From Perca fluviatilis (taxonomy: Eukaryota; Chordata; Actinopteri; Perciformes; Percidae), in contig NC_053127.1 in NCBI RefSeq assembly GCF_010015445.1, positions 32,086,715-32,150,714 on the forward strand: a stretch of DNA of 64,000 nt, written 5' to 3'. The notes under the pieces are model-generated. The model did no database searches. It was not told the DNA's origin and saw only the letters and a list, made by a program, of their open reading frames with translations. The translations under genes were made by a program, and so were the position numbers. Shown here piece after piece: positions 54,001-59,686 of the stretch. Position 1 is the first letter of the stretch; each line of letters starts with the position of its first letter.

Positions 54001-57000
54001 GGGCCCGCCATGCCACAAACGGCTACGCCACACATGCAAAACAACGAGAGCAGTGCCGACACTTGGCTCTAATATACACAAATGTTTGAACGTCACGCGG
54101 TGAGCACCCCAGTTATGTTGGGGTTAGTGGATGTTCAAAGCTCTCTGAGTGATGCATAACTTATCAGCAGAGAACATGGGGGGGGGGAGGCTCAACAACA
54201 AATCTAGTGGACAGCTTTCTGCCTTATCTTATCCATTCAGATAAATAATTGGATTAGGCTGACAGCCATGAGTGAACACAAAGATAAGGTCAAGTCATAC
54301 ACATGCCAATTGTCCAGGAAGAGAAATCAATTTCAACACTTGAGCAAGTGTGAAAGCTGATTTTTTTCCCCCAGGTATGAATTGTAAATTACCAGGTTTT
54401 CACAATTAGACTTTTGTTAAGTTAATGATAAAGTTTTCTGTTGTTGAGCCACATAATTACACAAATACAGGTGTTTCTTACGAGAGAGCAGTGATCTCAA
54501 AGTTTATATTAGCTCTGTACTAATCCACTCGAAGCATCGTCCCACATATCTTGGCCATGCGCTTGGCAGGAGGGTTCTAGCAGATGTCCTCTTTAAGTGC
54601 GTACCACTTTCTTTGGAATATTTTTAGTGTAATGGCTCAGGTGAAGCCAACAATGGAAAATGTCAATGCATTCCATTAGATCAGATTGGAAAGTCTGCTG
54701 TAAGCATGTGTACTTAAAATAACAATGGCCCTCGTCTTTGGCTCTGCTGATAGATGACTGGGCTGATATTTGCACTCTGTGTTCAGCCGTGCTGGGTTCA
54801 GCCTTTACTTGGAATGGCTGGGATTGCTTGGCCATTAAAATTATAGCTACCAAAAAAAAATTGCCGTGAATTAAAAATAACAAGCACATACTCACAGAAA
54901 ACAACACAGAGTGTGAGCTACAGAACAAGAAGCAAAGCAAATGGAACACTGCTTCCACTGAATTTCTTACTCGCACTGTGGAACATCAAATAACTGAATT
55001 TGGAGCATAGCTTTACCTAAATACAAGACAAATTCCAATTACAGTCAGTGTCTATTAGTTTCAGCACTAAGGAGTAATTCATAACACAGCTTGTGACCAG
55101 CTTTAGTTAGCCAGATTTGTCCCGTTTCTACAGACAGTGGCGATGCTGGCTGGGAGCCAGTCGGCCACATGGCTAAGCCCTGTCCAGGCAAGACAAAAGA
55201 AATTCTTAAATCTTCACCAGCTCACTGCCCTGTCCCCCTCCCCTTAATGCCATGTCACACATTAACTCAGGGGTAAACTTAAACATCATTAAGAGTACTG
55301 ACTTTGAAATGTATCGCTTGATAAAAATAATAAGCACACAGCCTCGAGGTGTGTCAAGAGAGCCAGATAGTAGGTCTACAGCAACAGATTTCAAACAAGC
55401 TCCGCTGCTTTTCCTGATTAAAGCAGAGAATAAGCCAATTGACACACGTGAGAGATCACAGGAGGTTCCTGTGCCTGTACTTCTCTTTGATCAGTATGTC
55501 CTGTCCTCTCACACCTTGATCTACCGAGTGGAAACAAGAGAAAATCCACACATTTCAGGCTAAAAGGTTGTGGCAAAAATGATTACCAAAAGCACAGCTA
55601 TTTACATGCACAAACAGGGAAAGAGTACACAGTTTATAAATGCATTTGTAACATTTAGTTTTAAGTCAAGTGTTTTTTCAAAAGCATTTGTTACACTAAA
55701 ATGTCTACTTAAATTTCAAAGCCAGGCCAAATCAACAATAGCCCCGGCCCTAATTAAATTAAAACGTTCCCCTAAATTAAAGCAGGGCTTCAGACCATTA
55801 AATATATGGCCAGGCATGTAGGGTTGTCGTTATCAGGGATGTAATGAAGGGTGAGTCGCTCCATTTCATGAACCATTTCATTCTTTTCAACCTGAAGCAA
55901 ATCTATCTAAATAAATTAACAGTAGGGTCTTTAATTTATAGCTTTACGTGCTCCCGAATTTTTTTTAATAAACTACAGTTGAGAGTCTTTGACAGGCTCG
56001 GAGGAAAGAGCAGAGAGGAGTAAAACCATCTTGATTTAAAAATAAATAAATCGCTACAGTAGGTTACATAGCACAGCAACAAGTGGCCCATTGCTTTTCT
56101 ATAACAAATAGCCTATGACGAGTGTGAATAAAACCGGCGGAGTAAAAATATTTGATTCTTAGGCTACATATTATATTGCATCTAGTTAAATAATGATTTC
56201 ACTGAGTTATTCCACCAAATATCGTCCAAACACGTAACGTTACGCAACTTAATGTTAAAATCCGGGATTTTTGGGGGGGCTCGTGTGTGTTCAAATGAAA
56301 ATGAACTGCTACGATCCATGGTATCCCGTACCAGCTATCTGACAGACAGAGGTTATCGGGTCTTTGATAGTGGGGCTACTGAAACGAATTGATTTTCCGA
56401 CGGCTGTTTGTGTTTACCAGCTCGGCTCTGGTGCTGTTTGAAAGGGTCCAGCAGCAGCAGCAGCGGGGGAGGAGGAGGAGGAGGAGGAGGGGGTAGAGGA
56501 CACTCACTGGCCTGGCTGGCTAGGCTGGCTCCTCCCGCGGACAGCCTGCTTTATTCCGCCGCACGAAAAACCGTTATCTCGCATCACTACTTTCGACATC
56601 TCTGCAATAACCGCGGCTCCAAACCCACGTTAAATAGTTAACGGCAACGGGCTACGAAACAGCCTTAATTCATATTTAATAGACAAAAACAAAGTCCTTC
56701 TCGAAACTTGATAGGTTGAAACTTTTTCAGAGTGAGGACAAACGTGGTGCCCCGGTGACCAGACTCCGAACACGCCGCTAATTGAACACTTGGCTCGGTT
56801 AGTCCCGCTCTGCTTTATCATGTGGCTACATTCAGACACTTTGTAATTTCACACACAGCCACACCACCCCGACTAAAACTGATGGATTTGAGAAACAATA
56901 TCTGCTTTAAAACCATCGCTCGAGCCGTTACATTTGCCAGTCAGTTTGACAGTAAATTGTATCAAAAATGGCGACTATATATTTTTTTCATTTCGTTAAC

Positions 57001-57302
57001 AGAATTATGAACTATGTTTCGGCTACTTCACGTCGGAGAGACTGCTCTTGCTGTCAGTCTGGCTTGAGTTTAACGTTAGTTGCGTCCAGATAGGGTTACT
57101 TCTGGGGCAGAAGAGCTACTGTCTAGTTTATGCCGGACGCTGGTGTAAAATCCCGACCAAACACATGCAGAAATAAACAGCATATGACGGCCACTTTCCT
57201 CGAAGACAACATGGGAAAAACATCAGGCAGTTAGCGATGATTTTTGTACTTACAGTGAGTTGAGAGGAGAGTCAGGAGGCAAGCCAGACGTGTTTTCGCC
57301 AT
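16540..57302 (-). CDS. jam3: Junctional adhesion molecule 3 (JAM-C), complete 9-exon coding sequence
   Basis: Type I immunoglobulin-superfamily adhesion protein of tight junctions and cell-cell contacts; the family forms cis dimers and binds JAM-B and integrins in trans. Coding exons read on the minus strand: 57302-57254, 22735-22667, 22577-22464, 22374-22222, 21694-21492, 18820-18721, 18615-18486, 18364-18310, 16575-16540. They total 909 nt (302 aa; human JAM3 is about 310). All phases join and every intron is GT-AG. Domains: signal peptide 1-17 or slightly longer; V-type Ig with C45 and C107; the JAM dimer motif R56-I57-E58; C2-type Ig with C152 and C211; N-glycosylation sequons at N96 and N184; transmembrane segment about 234-257; short tail ending SSFVI, a class II PDZ ligand. 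The tail and the [13 protein letters not shown] block fit JAM3 better than JAM1 or JAM2. Teleosts keep jam3a and jam3b; the a/b assignment is unresolved. Intron 1 is about 34.5 kb. Confidence 0.95.
17601..17627. repeat. (GT)n microsatellite
   Basis: Pure GT run of 13 units in jam3 intron 8. Confidence 0.95.
17640..17830 (+). mobile_element. Probable LINE 3' tail
   Basis: Ends with CCCCCCGGGGATGAATAAAG, the characteristic 3' terminus of several teleost non-LTR retrotransposon families. No coding part remains. The 5' limit is uncertain. Confidence 0.5.
18002..18148 (-). mobile_element. tRNA-derived SINE, copy 2 (truncated head)
   Basis: Same body as the copies at 4662 and 37613 (GGCCTTTATTTTAGACAGGACAGCT, split here by small differences, and ATGACATGCAGCAAA), with a shortened tRNA-like head ending AGGCGCCTGGGTAGCTCACC on the minus strand. 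It sits in jam3 intron 8. Confidence 0.7.
18310..18364 (-). CDS. jam3: jam3 exon 8 (cytoplasmic tail)
   Basis: Encodes residues 274-291 ([18 protein letters not shown]), the proximal cytoplasmic tail, closely matching the JAM3 family tail. The acceptor is TTTTAG and the donor GTTTGT. Ends in phase 0. Confidence 0.92.
18486..18615 (-). CDS. jam3: jam3 exon 7 (transmembrane segment)
   Basis: Encodes residues 231-272: a short acidic juxtamembrane DID, then a hydrophobic span of about 24 residues (V234 to about C257). The membrane-proximal pair C256-C257 is a possible palmitoylation site, by inference only. The cytosolic KRGYFSS follows. Donor GTAAGA. Confidence 0.93.
18685..18710. repeat. (TG)13 tract next to the jam3 exon 6 donor
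   Basis: In the pre-mRNA sense this is a CA repeat starting about 10 nt after the exon 6/intron 6 boundary. Intron 6 is only 105 nt, so the repeat occupies a quarter of it. Confidence 0.95.
18721..18820 (-). CDS. jam3: jam3 exon 6 (C2-type Ig domain, end)
   Basis: Encodes residues 197-229 with the F-strand signature DAGEYFC (C211) and the typical JAM3 block [18 protein letters not shown]. The donor GTGAGT is followed within about 10 nt by a (CA)13 tract in the pre-mRNA sense. The exon is 100 nt, so skipping it would shift the frame before the membrane span. Confidence 0.93.
18900..20216. other. jam3 intron 5, GC-rich probable repeat and other DNA
   Basis: About 19110-19560 is unusually rich in CG dinucleotides and CT-rich tracts (CGACGCACGTCGCTCGTC), unlike the surrounding intron. 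It may be a decayed DNA transposon, but I could not find a pair of ends. A poly-C run lies at 19873-19885. No exon. Confidence 0.4.
20219..21228. mobile_element. Dispersed repeat rich in ACTTAAGTA motifs, split by an LINE
   Basis: Left end GGTGGAATGTAACTGAGTAC, right end GAATACTTCTTCCAGC. Both flanks of the insertion carry ACTCAAGTA/TTTTACTTAAGTA motifs typical of a very common teleost repeat. The two parts (20219-20267 and 20772-21228) are contiguous once the LINE is removed. Confidence 0.65.
20268..20771 (+). mobile_element. 5'-truncated LINE, 3' end with coding tail
   Basis: One frame reads [16 protein letters not shown] followed by [16 protein letters not shown] and a stop near 20503. 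This matches the C-terminal LWNSLP block found after the reverse transcriptase in CR1/L2/Rex-type LINEs. The 3' end is a simple AAATAA repeat (about 20748-20770). It is inserted in the dispersed repeat that surrounds it. Confidence 0.75.
21492..21694 (-). CDS. jam3: jam3 exon 5 (C2-type Ig domain, first part)
   Basis: Encodes residues 130-196: the inter-domain linker (VKPVVPKC), the B-strand cysteine C152 (ELSCVED), the W strand [11 protein letters not shown], and the sequon N184-S-T. It ends in phase 0 at AGTL. The donor is GTTAGT. The antisense strand carries a longer open frame over this exon that is only a shadow. Confidence 0.93.
21695..22221. other. jam3 intron 4
   Basis: 527-bp intron with no repeat recognised. 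Begins GTACTC and ends ACCGCAG on the minus strand. Confidence 0.7.
22222..22374 (-). CDS. jam3: jam3 exon 4 (V-type Ig domain, second half)
   Basis: Encodes residues 79-128, with the F-strand signature DTAKYRCEV (C107) and the sequon N96-A-T. It ends in the G strand (EIVINLVVR). The donor GTACTC departs from consensus at +4 and +6. The exon is 153 nt, so skipping it would keep the frame but destroy the V domain. Confidence 0.93.
22464..22577 (-). CDS. jam3: jam3 exon 3 (V-type Ig domain, first half)
   Basis: Encodes residues 41-77. Includes the B-strand cysteine C45 (IELSC), the invariant Trp W59, and the R56-I57-E58 motif used by JAM proteins for homodimer contact. The acceptor is CTGCAG. 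The donor GTAGTG is weak at +4 to +6. Confidence 0.93.
22667..22735 (-). CDS. jam3: jam3 exon 2 (end of signal peptide, mature N-terminus)
   Basis: Encodes residues 18-39 with split codons at both ends (phase 1 in, phase 1 out). Contains the [12 protein letters not shown] stretch that spans the signal-peptidase region and the first V-domain strand. Acceptor TTGCAG, donor GTAAGA. A (CA)28 tract on this strand lies about 290 nt upstream, in intron 1. Confidence 0.93.
23027..23082. repeat. (TG)28 microsatellite in jam3 intron 1
   Basis: Pure dinucleotide tract, about 290 nt upstream of jam3 exon 2 in the sense of transcription. Confidence 0.97.
23083..23837. other. jam3 intron 1 stretch without gene
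   Basis: CT/CCCC-rich block at 23185-23247. No exon or repeat otherwise recognised. Confidence 0.45.
23838..24000. repeat. Minisatellite of about 21-bp units (GATGCAAAATGACCACAGAAA)
   Basis: Tandem alternation of a GATGCAAAATGACCA(C/T)AGA unit and a GATGCAACATTACTTCAAAGA unit, giving a higher-order period near 63 bp. A stray unit of the second type is at 24480-24503. The periodic open frame across it is a by-product. Confidence 0.85.
24770..25058. mobile_element. hAT MITE, 289 bp
   Basis: TIRs TAGGGCTGTCC...GGGCAGCCCTA. Flanks TGAAACTT and CGGAACTT form an 8-bp duplication with two mismatches. Contains TCGACGAATCGATTAGT and the roughly inverted GATTAGTCGACTTATCGA toward the other end. Confidence 0.8.
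25735..26575 (-). mobile_element. Unclassified dispersed element, copy B, itself interrupted by a hAT
   Basis: Inverse-complement relative of 5250-5690, with the same order of blocks. It carries three CCTAAACCCAAC motifs in this orientation where copy A has one. It is interrupted at 26013-26426 by a hAT element whose 8-bp duplication is derived from this element's own sequence. Confidence 0.75.
26013..26426. mobile_element. hAT MITE, 414 bp (TAGGGTTGGGCATCGTTT family), innermost
   Basis: TIRs TAGGGTTGGGCATCG...CGATGCCCAACCCTA and a perfect 8-bp duplication CTCTCTAC (26005-26012, 26427-26434). Same family as 14921-15330. Contains several ACGATTC motifs near both ends. Confidence 0.92.
27463..27585. 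mobile_element. Probable LINE 3'-end fragment
   Basis: GAATCAGAAAGGAATTTATT followed by GCCACAGAAG and an A-rich AACAATAAATACAG run resembles the tail fragments of teleost L2-type LINEs. Noncoding. Confidence 0.45.
28120..28740. repeat. Two fragments of a hAT-like repeat flanking unique DNA
   Basis: Fragments near 28141-28215 and 28637-28715 share TTTTATGACATTTTAAAGAC / TTTTATAGACACAAC and AATTAATCGAC / AATTATCC followed by AAAATAATCG-like motifs. They look like decayed halves of one repeat family. Boundaries are uncertain. Confidence 0.35.
29312..29804. mobile_element. MITE with TIR CAGTGCGTTTACATGCA, 493 bp
   Basis: The left end CAGTGCGTTTACATGCAC is matched by the right end GCATGTAAACGCACTG. 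Secondary match: AATAACCGGGTTAT on the left, ACCGGGCTATTGCCTTAA on the right. Contains a (GCTG)n run at 29484-29501. Target-site duplication unclear. Noncoding. Confidence 0.75.
30470..30840 (+). mobile_element. 5'-truncated LINE 3' end
   Basis: One frame near 30493 reads [20 protein letters not shown] and a stop, the post-RT C-terminal signature of CR1/L2-type LINEs. It is followed by a T-rich 3' UTR and an AATAAATGAAATGA tail near 30820-30834. Different family from 20268-20771. Confidence 0.65.
30873..31325. mobile_element. Partial hAT-like repeat (TAGGGCTGTCAATTGATTAA)
   Basis: Starts with a standard hAT-type end and contains GTGCGTTAATCGCGCGTTAA near its far side, but I find no matching right TIR or duplication. 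Probably truncated. Confidence 0.5.
32167..32751 (-). mobile_element. hAT element, 585 bp, internally deleted with transposase relic
   Basis: Ends TAGAGTGCTGATAGGG and GGGTATCCATCCTCTA with a perfect 8-bp duplication GTCCACAT (32159-32166, 32752-32759). The subterminal regions are packed with CCCGAGCCCGAC-type repeats on both sides, in inverted arrangement. On the minus strand, around 32570-32395, a frame reads [20 protein letters not shown] and then [15 protein letters not shown], resembling the region ahead of the first catalytic Asp of hAT transposases. This suggests an internal deletion derivative of an autonomous hAT. Confidence 0.85.
32760..35042. other. jam3 intron 1 stretch without gene
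   Basis: No exon or element recognised. Open frames are all under 80 residues. Confidence 0.45.
35043..35275. mobile_element. Degraded TTAA-type MITE (AATAATTCAACATTTTGG family)
   Basis: Shares AATTCAACATTTTGG, GGCTAGCGGTGTTTCCAGTC and GTAGCTTCATATTTACAGTA with the better-preserved element at 47037-47716. The right end is lost. Confidence 0.55.
36604..36642. repeat. CT-rich simple repeat
   Basis: Alternating CTCTCT and TTTCTC over about 40 bp. Confidence 0.85.
37104..37143. repeat. (TG)n microsatellite
   Basis: 20 uninterrupted dinucleotides. Confidence 0.96.
37613..37790 (+). mobile_element. tRNA-derived SINE, copy 3 (best preserved)
   Basis: The head carries a clear box A (TAGCTCAGTTGGTAGAGC, 37622-37639) and box B (GGTTCGACTCC, 37686-37696), the internal RNA polymerase III promoter. 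The body includes CTGCATGTTATTCCTCCTC, and the tail CAAATAAAGGCC is followed by A/T-rich repeats. The CCA end and tRNA fold are not intact, so it is a SINE and not a tRNA gene. Confidence 0.85.
38390..38895. repeat. Possible dispersed DNA repeat
   Basis: Contains CCAATCACAATCGTCTTGGG next to CGGCGCTAAGC, a block I associate with a common teleost repeat, but no termini were identified. Low confidence. Confidence 0.3.
40164..40191. repeat. (AC)n microsatellite
   Basis: 14 dinucleotides. Confidence 0.95.
40192..42038. other. jam3 intron 1 stretch without gene
   Basis: No exon, RNA gene or transposon recognised. Confidence 0.45.
42039..42330. mobile_element. Probable hAT-Charlie-like MITE (CAGTGGTTCC end)
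   Basis: Begins CAGTGGTTCCGAAACTTTTT, the type of end seen in Charlie-like MITEs. The right side contains GGGACCCCCTGGAACCCCC and related G/C blocks that mirror GGACCCCCG on the left, but the exact right terminus and duplication are not identifiable. Confidence 0.5.
43264..43305. repeat. (AC)n microsatellite
   Basis: 21 dinucleotides. Confidence 0.96.
44730..45026. mobile_element. hAT MITE, 297 bp (TAGGGCTGGGCGATAT family)
   Basis: Ends TAGGGCTGGGCGATAT and ATATTGCCCAGCCCTA. The 8-bp duplication ATCGGTAT/ATCAGTAT has one mismatch. Interior repeated GATATCGATA motifs. Noncoding. Confidence 0.88.
45035..47036. other. jam3 intron 1 stretch without gene
   Basis: The 117-residue open frame at 46558-46911 has no known domain and lacks a recognisable start or splice context. 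Treated as non-coding. Confidence 0.45.
47037..47716. mobile_element. TTAA-flanked MITE with nested hAT-like element
   Basis: Outer ends TTAAAGGAGTCGTTCGATAT and, in inverse complement, TTAAAGGAATAGTTTAAC, with CATTTTGGG-like continuation on both. TTAA at both edges (47037-47040, 47713-47716). The interior CCAGTCTTTGTGCTAAGC and GTAGCTTCATTTGTAACAG identify the same family as 35043-35275. Interrupted at 47300-47683. Confidence 0.75.
47300..47683. mobile_element. hAT-like MITE nested in the TTAA element, with a further insert
   Basis: Ends TAGGGCTGGGCGATGA and TATCGCCCAGCCCT match the 44730-45026 family. No clear 8-bp duplication remains. Inside, about 47330-47465 carries its own inverted pair (GTTCCCCCGTCGA on one side, TCGACGGGGGAAAA on the other), suggesting another small insertion. 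Confidence 0.65.
48543..48830 (-). pseudogene. Harbinger transposase C-terminal fragment
   Basis: The frame shows [30 protein letters not shown] and a charged [18 protein letters not shown] tail, matching the end of the HARBI1-like nuclease family. Upstream residues are unrelated, and the DDE catalytic acidic residues are missing, so it cannot be active. Downstream frames (48543-48244) stay open but are shifted. Confidence 0.7.
48881..48998. repeat. Six tandem 20-bp units inside the Harbinger element
   Basis: Unit CCACTGACTTTAGACTAGC plus G or A, six copies, the last slightly diverged (GACCAGG). The G/A variation at the last position alternates among copies. Confidence 0.95.
49518..49549. 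repeat. Interrupted (CA)n microsatellite
   Basis: One CATA interruption. It borders the left end of the next MITE. Confidence 0.9.
49548..49913. mobile_element. hAT-like MITE (GCTGCACGATAT family), bracketed by CA repeats
   Basis: Left GCTGCACGATATGAGG and right ATGCTGTGCAGCCCTA are inverted relatives with inner CGATAACG/CGATAAA motifs. The left TAGG has been lost. Both sides run straight into CA microsatellites, hinting that it inserted into one CA tract. Confidence 0.7.
49914..49981. repeat. (CA)n microsatellite
   Basis: One CAAA interruption near 49925, otherwise pure. Confidence 0.95.
49982..50998. other. jam3 intron 1 stretch without gene
   Basis: C-rich simple tract at 50549-50580. 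No exon recognised. Confidence 0.45.
51003..51084. repeat. (AT)n microsatellite, 41 units
   Basis: Pure AT run directly abutting the next hAT MITE. The MITE's duplication is taken from the end of this run. Confidence 0.97.
51087..51418. mobile_element. hAT MITE, 332 bp, copy 2 of the 2106-2463 family
   Basis: Ends TGGGGCTGTGCAATTAATCG and AATCGAGCAGCCCTA. The 8-bp duplication ATATATTG/ACATATTG has one mismatch. Shares most interior blocks with copy 1, minus about 25 bp. Confidence 0.88.
51427..56448. other. jam3 intron 1, 5-kb stretch without gene
   Basis: No coding exon, RNA gene or clear transposon seen. The longest open frame (54593-54976, minus, 127 residues) is unlike any family I know. 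The relative absence of repeats here, compared with the rest of the window, is notable. Confidence 0.45.
56449..56491. repeat. (CAG)5 plus (GGA)n triplet repeats
   Basis: (CAG)5 at 56449-56463 followed by GGA units to about 56491, in GC-rich DNA about 760 bp inside intron 1 from jam3 exon 1. It gives a spurious Ser/Gly open frame. Confidence 0.92.
57254..57302 (-). CDS. jam3: jam3 exon 1 (start codon, signal peptide)
   Basis: Encodes M1 to H16 ([16 protein letters not shown]) plus the first base of codon 17, a basic then hydrophobic signal peptide. The ATG has A at -3 and G at +4, a good Kozak context. The donor GTAAGT follows at 57253-57248. Codon 17 (Cys) is completed by exon 2, 34.5 kb downstream. 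A CT-rich tract on this strand lies about 75 nt upstream of the ATG. Confidence 0.93.
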
Positions 57303-57375
57303 CTTGGAGTCGATGCAATGCTCGCTTTGACTGGCCGTACATGCGCAAAGTAGCCTAAAGAGCTTTGGTGTGGAT

Positions 57376-57451
57376 GGAGAGAGGGAGAGAGACATAGAGG
57401 GAGAGTGGGAGAGGAGGAGGGAGAGAGAGAGGGAGGGAGGGAGGGAGGAGG
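57376..57451. repeat. Purine (GA/GGGA) tract upstream of jam3
   Basis: Almost pure purine on the plus strand over 76 bp, ending in (GGGA)n. It starts about 75 bp upstream of the jam3 ATG, within the 5' UTR or core promoter, as a polypyrimidine tract on the coding strand. Confidence 0.9.
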
Positions 57452-59307
57452 TATGTATTATATTAGGTTTCCATAGCTACCGAAAGCATCACTCACGCAG
57501 ACAAGAATTTATAGTTGACACAATGTGGGAGGCTTTTACTACTGTGGCCTTATACTGTAGGTAGGCGGCAGCTGGGAGCTTTAGATAGGAAACCACCAGC
57601 TTCCAGTCTTTTATGTGCTGTTAGATGGATTAGAGCAAAGTATGTTTGAAAGACCACATTCACAGTTCCTTATTAAAATTAAAAAAGGAAAAGTGTAAAC
57701 AGACAATATCACAGTTCTAATAAGCTGTATTGTAGTGAAAACCATAGGCATAGATAAAATTCCATTATAAATCCACTGTTGAGTATGACCGACACATTGT
57801 AAGCCCCCTAAAGTTAATTGCAGGAATTGTTTGGGGTTCTTGCACAGAAAATAAGAAGCATTAATGTGTAATTATAACTCTTGTCATGCATGTTGAAATT
57901 CCGTACGAGTGGAGTCTGGCAGCCTGTCACTGCTGTGACCAATTGCATAAGGCAGGCTTTCAATAAAATATTCACTTACCATTTTTCACTGACTGTAAAT
58001 CATAGCCCTGTCAGGGACTGCAGGCCTGCTCATATGTTGGAACCCAGTGACAGGCACTAGAGCCATGTCAGCCCAGAGCTCTCTTACCCTATTCACATGA
58101 ATCCTGTAAAGTCCTGTTTTTGTCATAGTGGGTATGGTCTGCTCTGCAGGCCTCCAGTTCCAGTGACATGCATTGCTTACATCAAGATTTTTTTATCTCC
58201 CATGAGCCCTGTTATAACTCTGTGATGAAAGCTGATGGCAGCCTAGAATACAAATGCCACTCAAACCATGCCGTTGACATACTATTCAACCTCTTCAAAC
58301 AGTTCCATAACAGGCTAAATAAGGTTATCTACCTGCATCTGTGCAAAGATAATACCTGCACATGATCAGTAGATACTGGATCATCACTGTTTTTATAAAA
58401 GTAAAATCTGAGATGATTGCTACTCACTGCATACTTTATTAATGTGGTAATTATGTCTAAATATAGAACTATGTCTAATAGCTTTAGCATGCGTATGAAT
58501 TGTATTACATAACGCATGTAAATCTGTAATTCAAGCGAGATTCTAATATGAATCAGGTGTAGTTATTTTAACCACACTGTTGCCTTGAGGCTCTGCTCTC
58601 TAGGTTTGTATTATACAGTAAGTCAGTATACGTTATATGTTACAATGTTGAAAGTGTCTTTTTGAGGATATTATCTAAGCAACATTAGGTGGCGTAATTA
58701 AATTACAATGAGGTTTTTGTTTTTTTTATAATTTAAATCAGGCCATCTCCATTTTCCAGGAGCAGACTAAAATGAATGAGGTAAATATGAAATATATGCA
58801 AATTAAACCCTTCCTACACTGTGATTGCAAAGAATGAATTATAATTGATATCTGAATAAATAATTACTTGATGAATTTAGTAAGTGGAGGTTTATCTTTA
58901 ATGTGTATGTTTCCTAAAAGCAAAGTTAAGTAGAATGTCTTCGTATCATGGACGCAGGTATATGAGCAGATACTCCATGTGTTTGTCAAAACGTGCCTAA
59001 ATATGGCATCAATAAGGTTGAAAATCAAGCTTGGATAAAATGGGTTACAAATGTTCAGAGCAACACTATCAATCAGAAATGATTCTGCCATTTAGCAACT
59101 GGCAAGATAAAGCAGGGTTTAGCCTGGCTGTTGCACTTTATTTATTTGAAAGTGTAATCCTCTCACTTGCAACATTTAAAATAACCATAATACCCTTACA
59201 TAGAATTCTGTTGTTACCTCGAAATTACTTTTTGGTCATACAGTTATTATACAGTTGTTATGTTAACTACCTTAACATAATGCAACATGGCTCCACACGC
59301 TGTTGCT
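57452..59307. other. DNA upstream of jam3, no gene
   Basis: AT-rich with no exon or clear repeat recognised. Confidence 0.45.
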
Positions 59308-59686
59308 TTAAAGCAACACCAAAGCACTTTTCCTCTTCGGTCCCCCTACAGCAGGAGTGCCCAACAAGTGGATCGCGGTCTACCGGTAGACCGCGGACTG
59401 ATCCCAAGTCGACCGCGAGGGGTGTAGAAAAACATGAAAAAAATAAAGTTTTTTTTGGGTGTGTGTGTGTTATATTTTGTATTTAATGTACACTGCAGTC
59501 CTTGCCTGCGCACCCTATCAGTCTCTTAAACACGTCCACAAAAAAGTATAAAAAAAAAGAGAAAAAGAAAAAAGTAGGTCACGTTTAACCTACGGTCGCG
59601 CGGGACATGCATGACAGGAAGTTGACAGCTGTCAACAGTAGCTAGAAGCTAGCGAACAGAGCGGTTACACGCTCCTAAACGTTAAC

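Noticed and set aside
54593..54976. 127-residue minus-strand open frame with a hydrophobic N-terminal half
   Set aside because: No recognisable domain or splice context; within jam3 intron 1 on the same strand; most likely chance.
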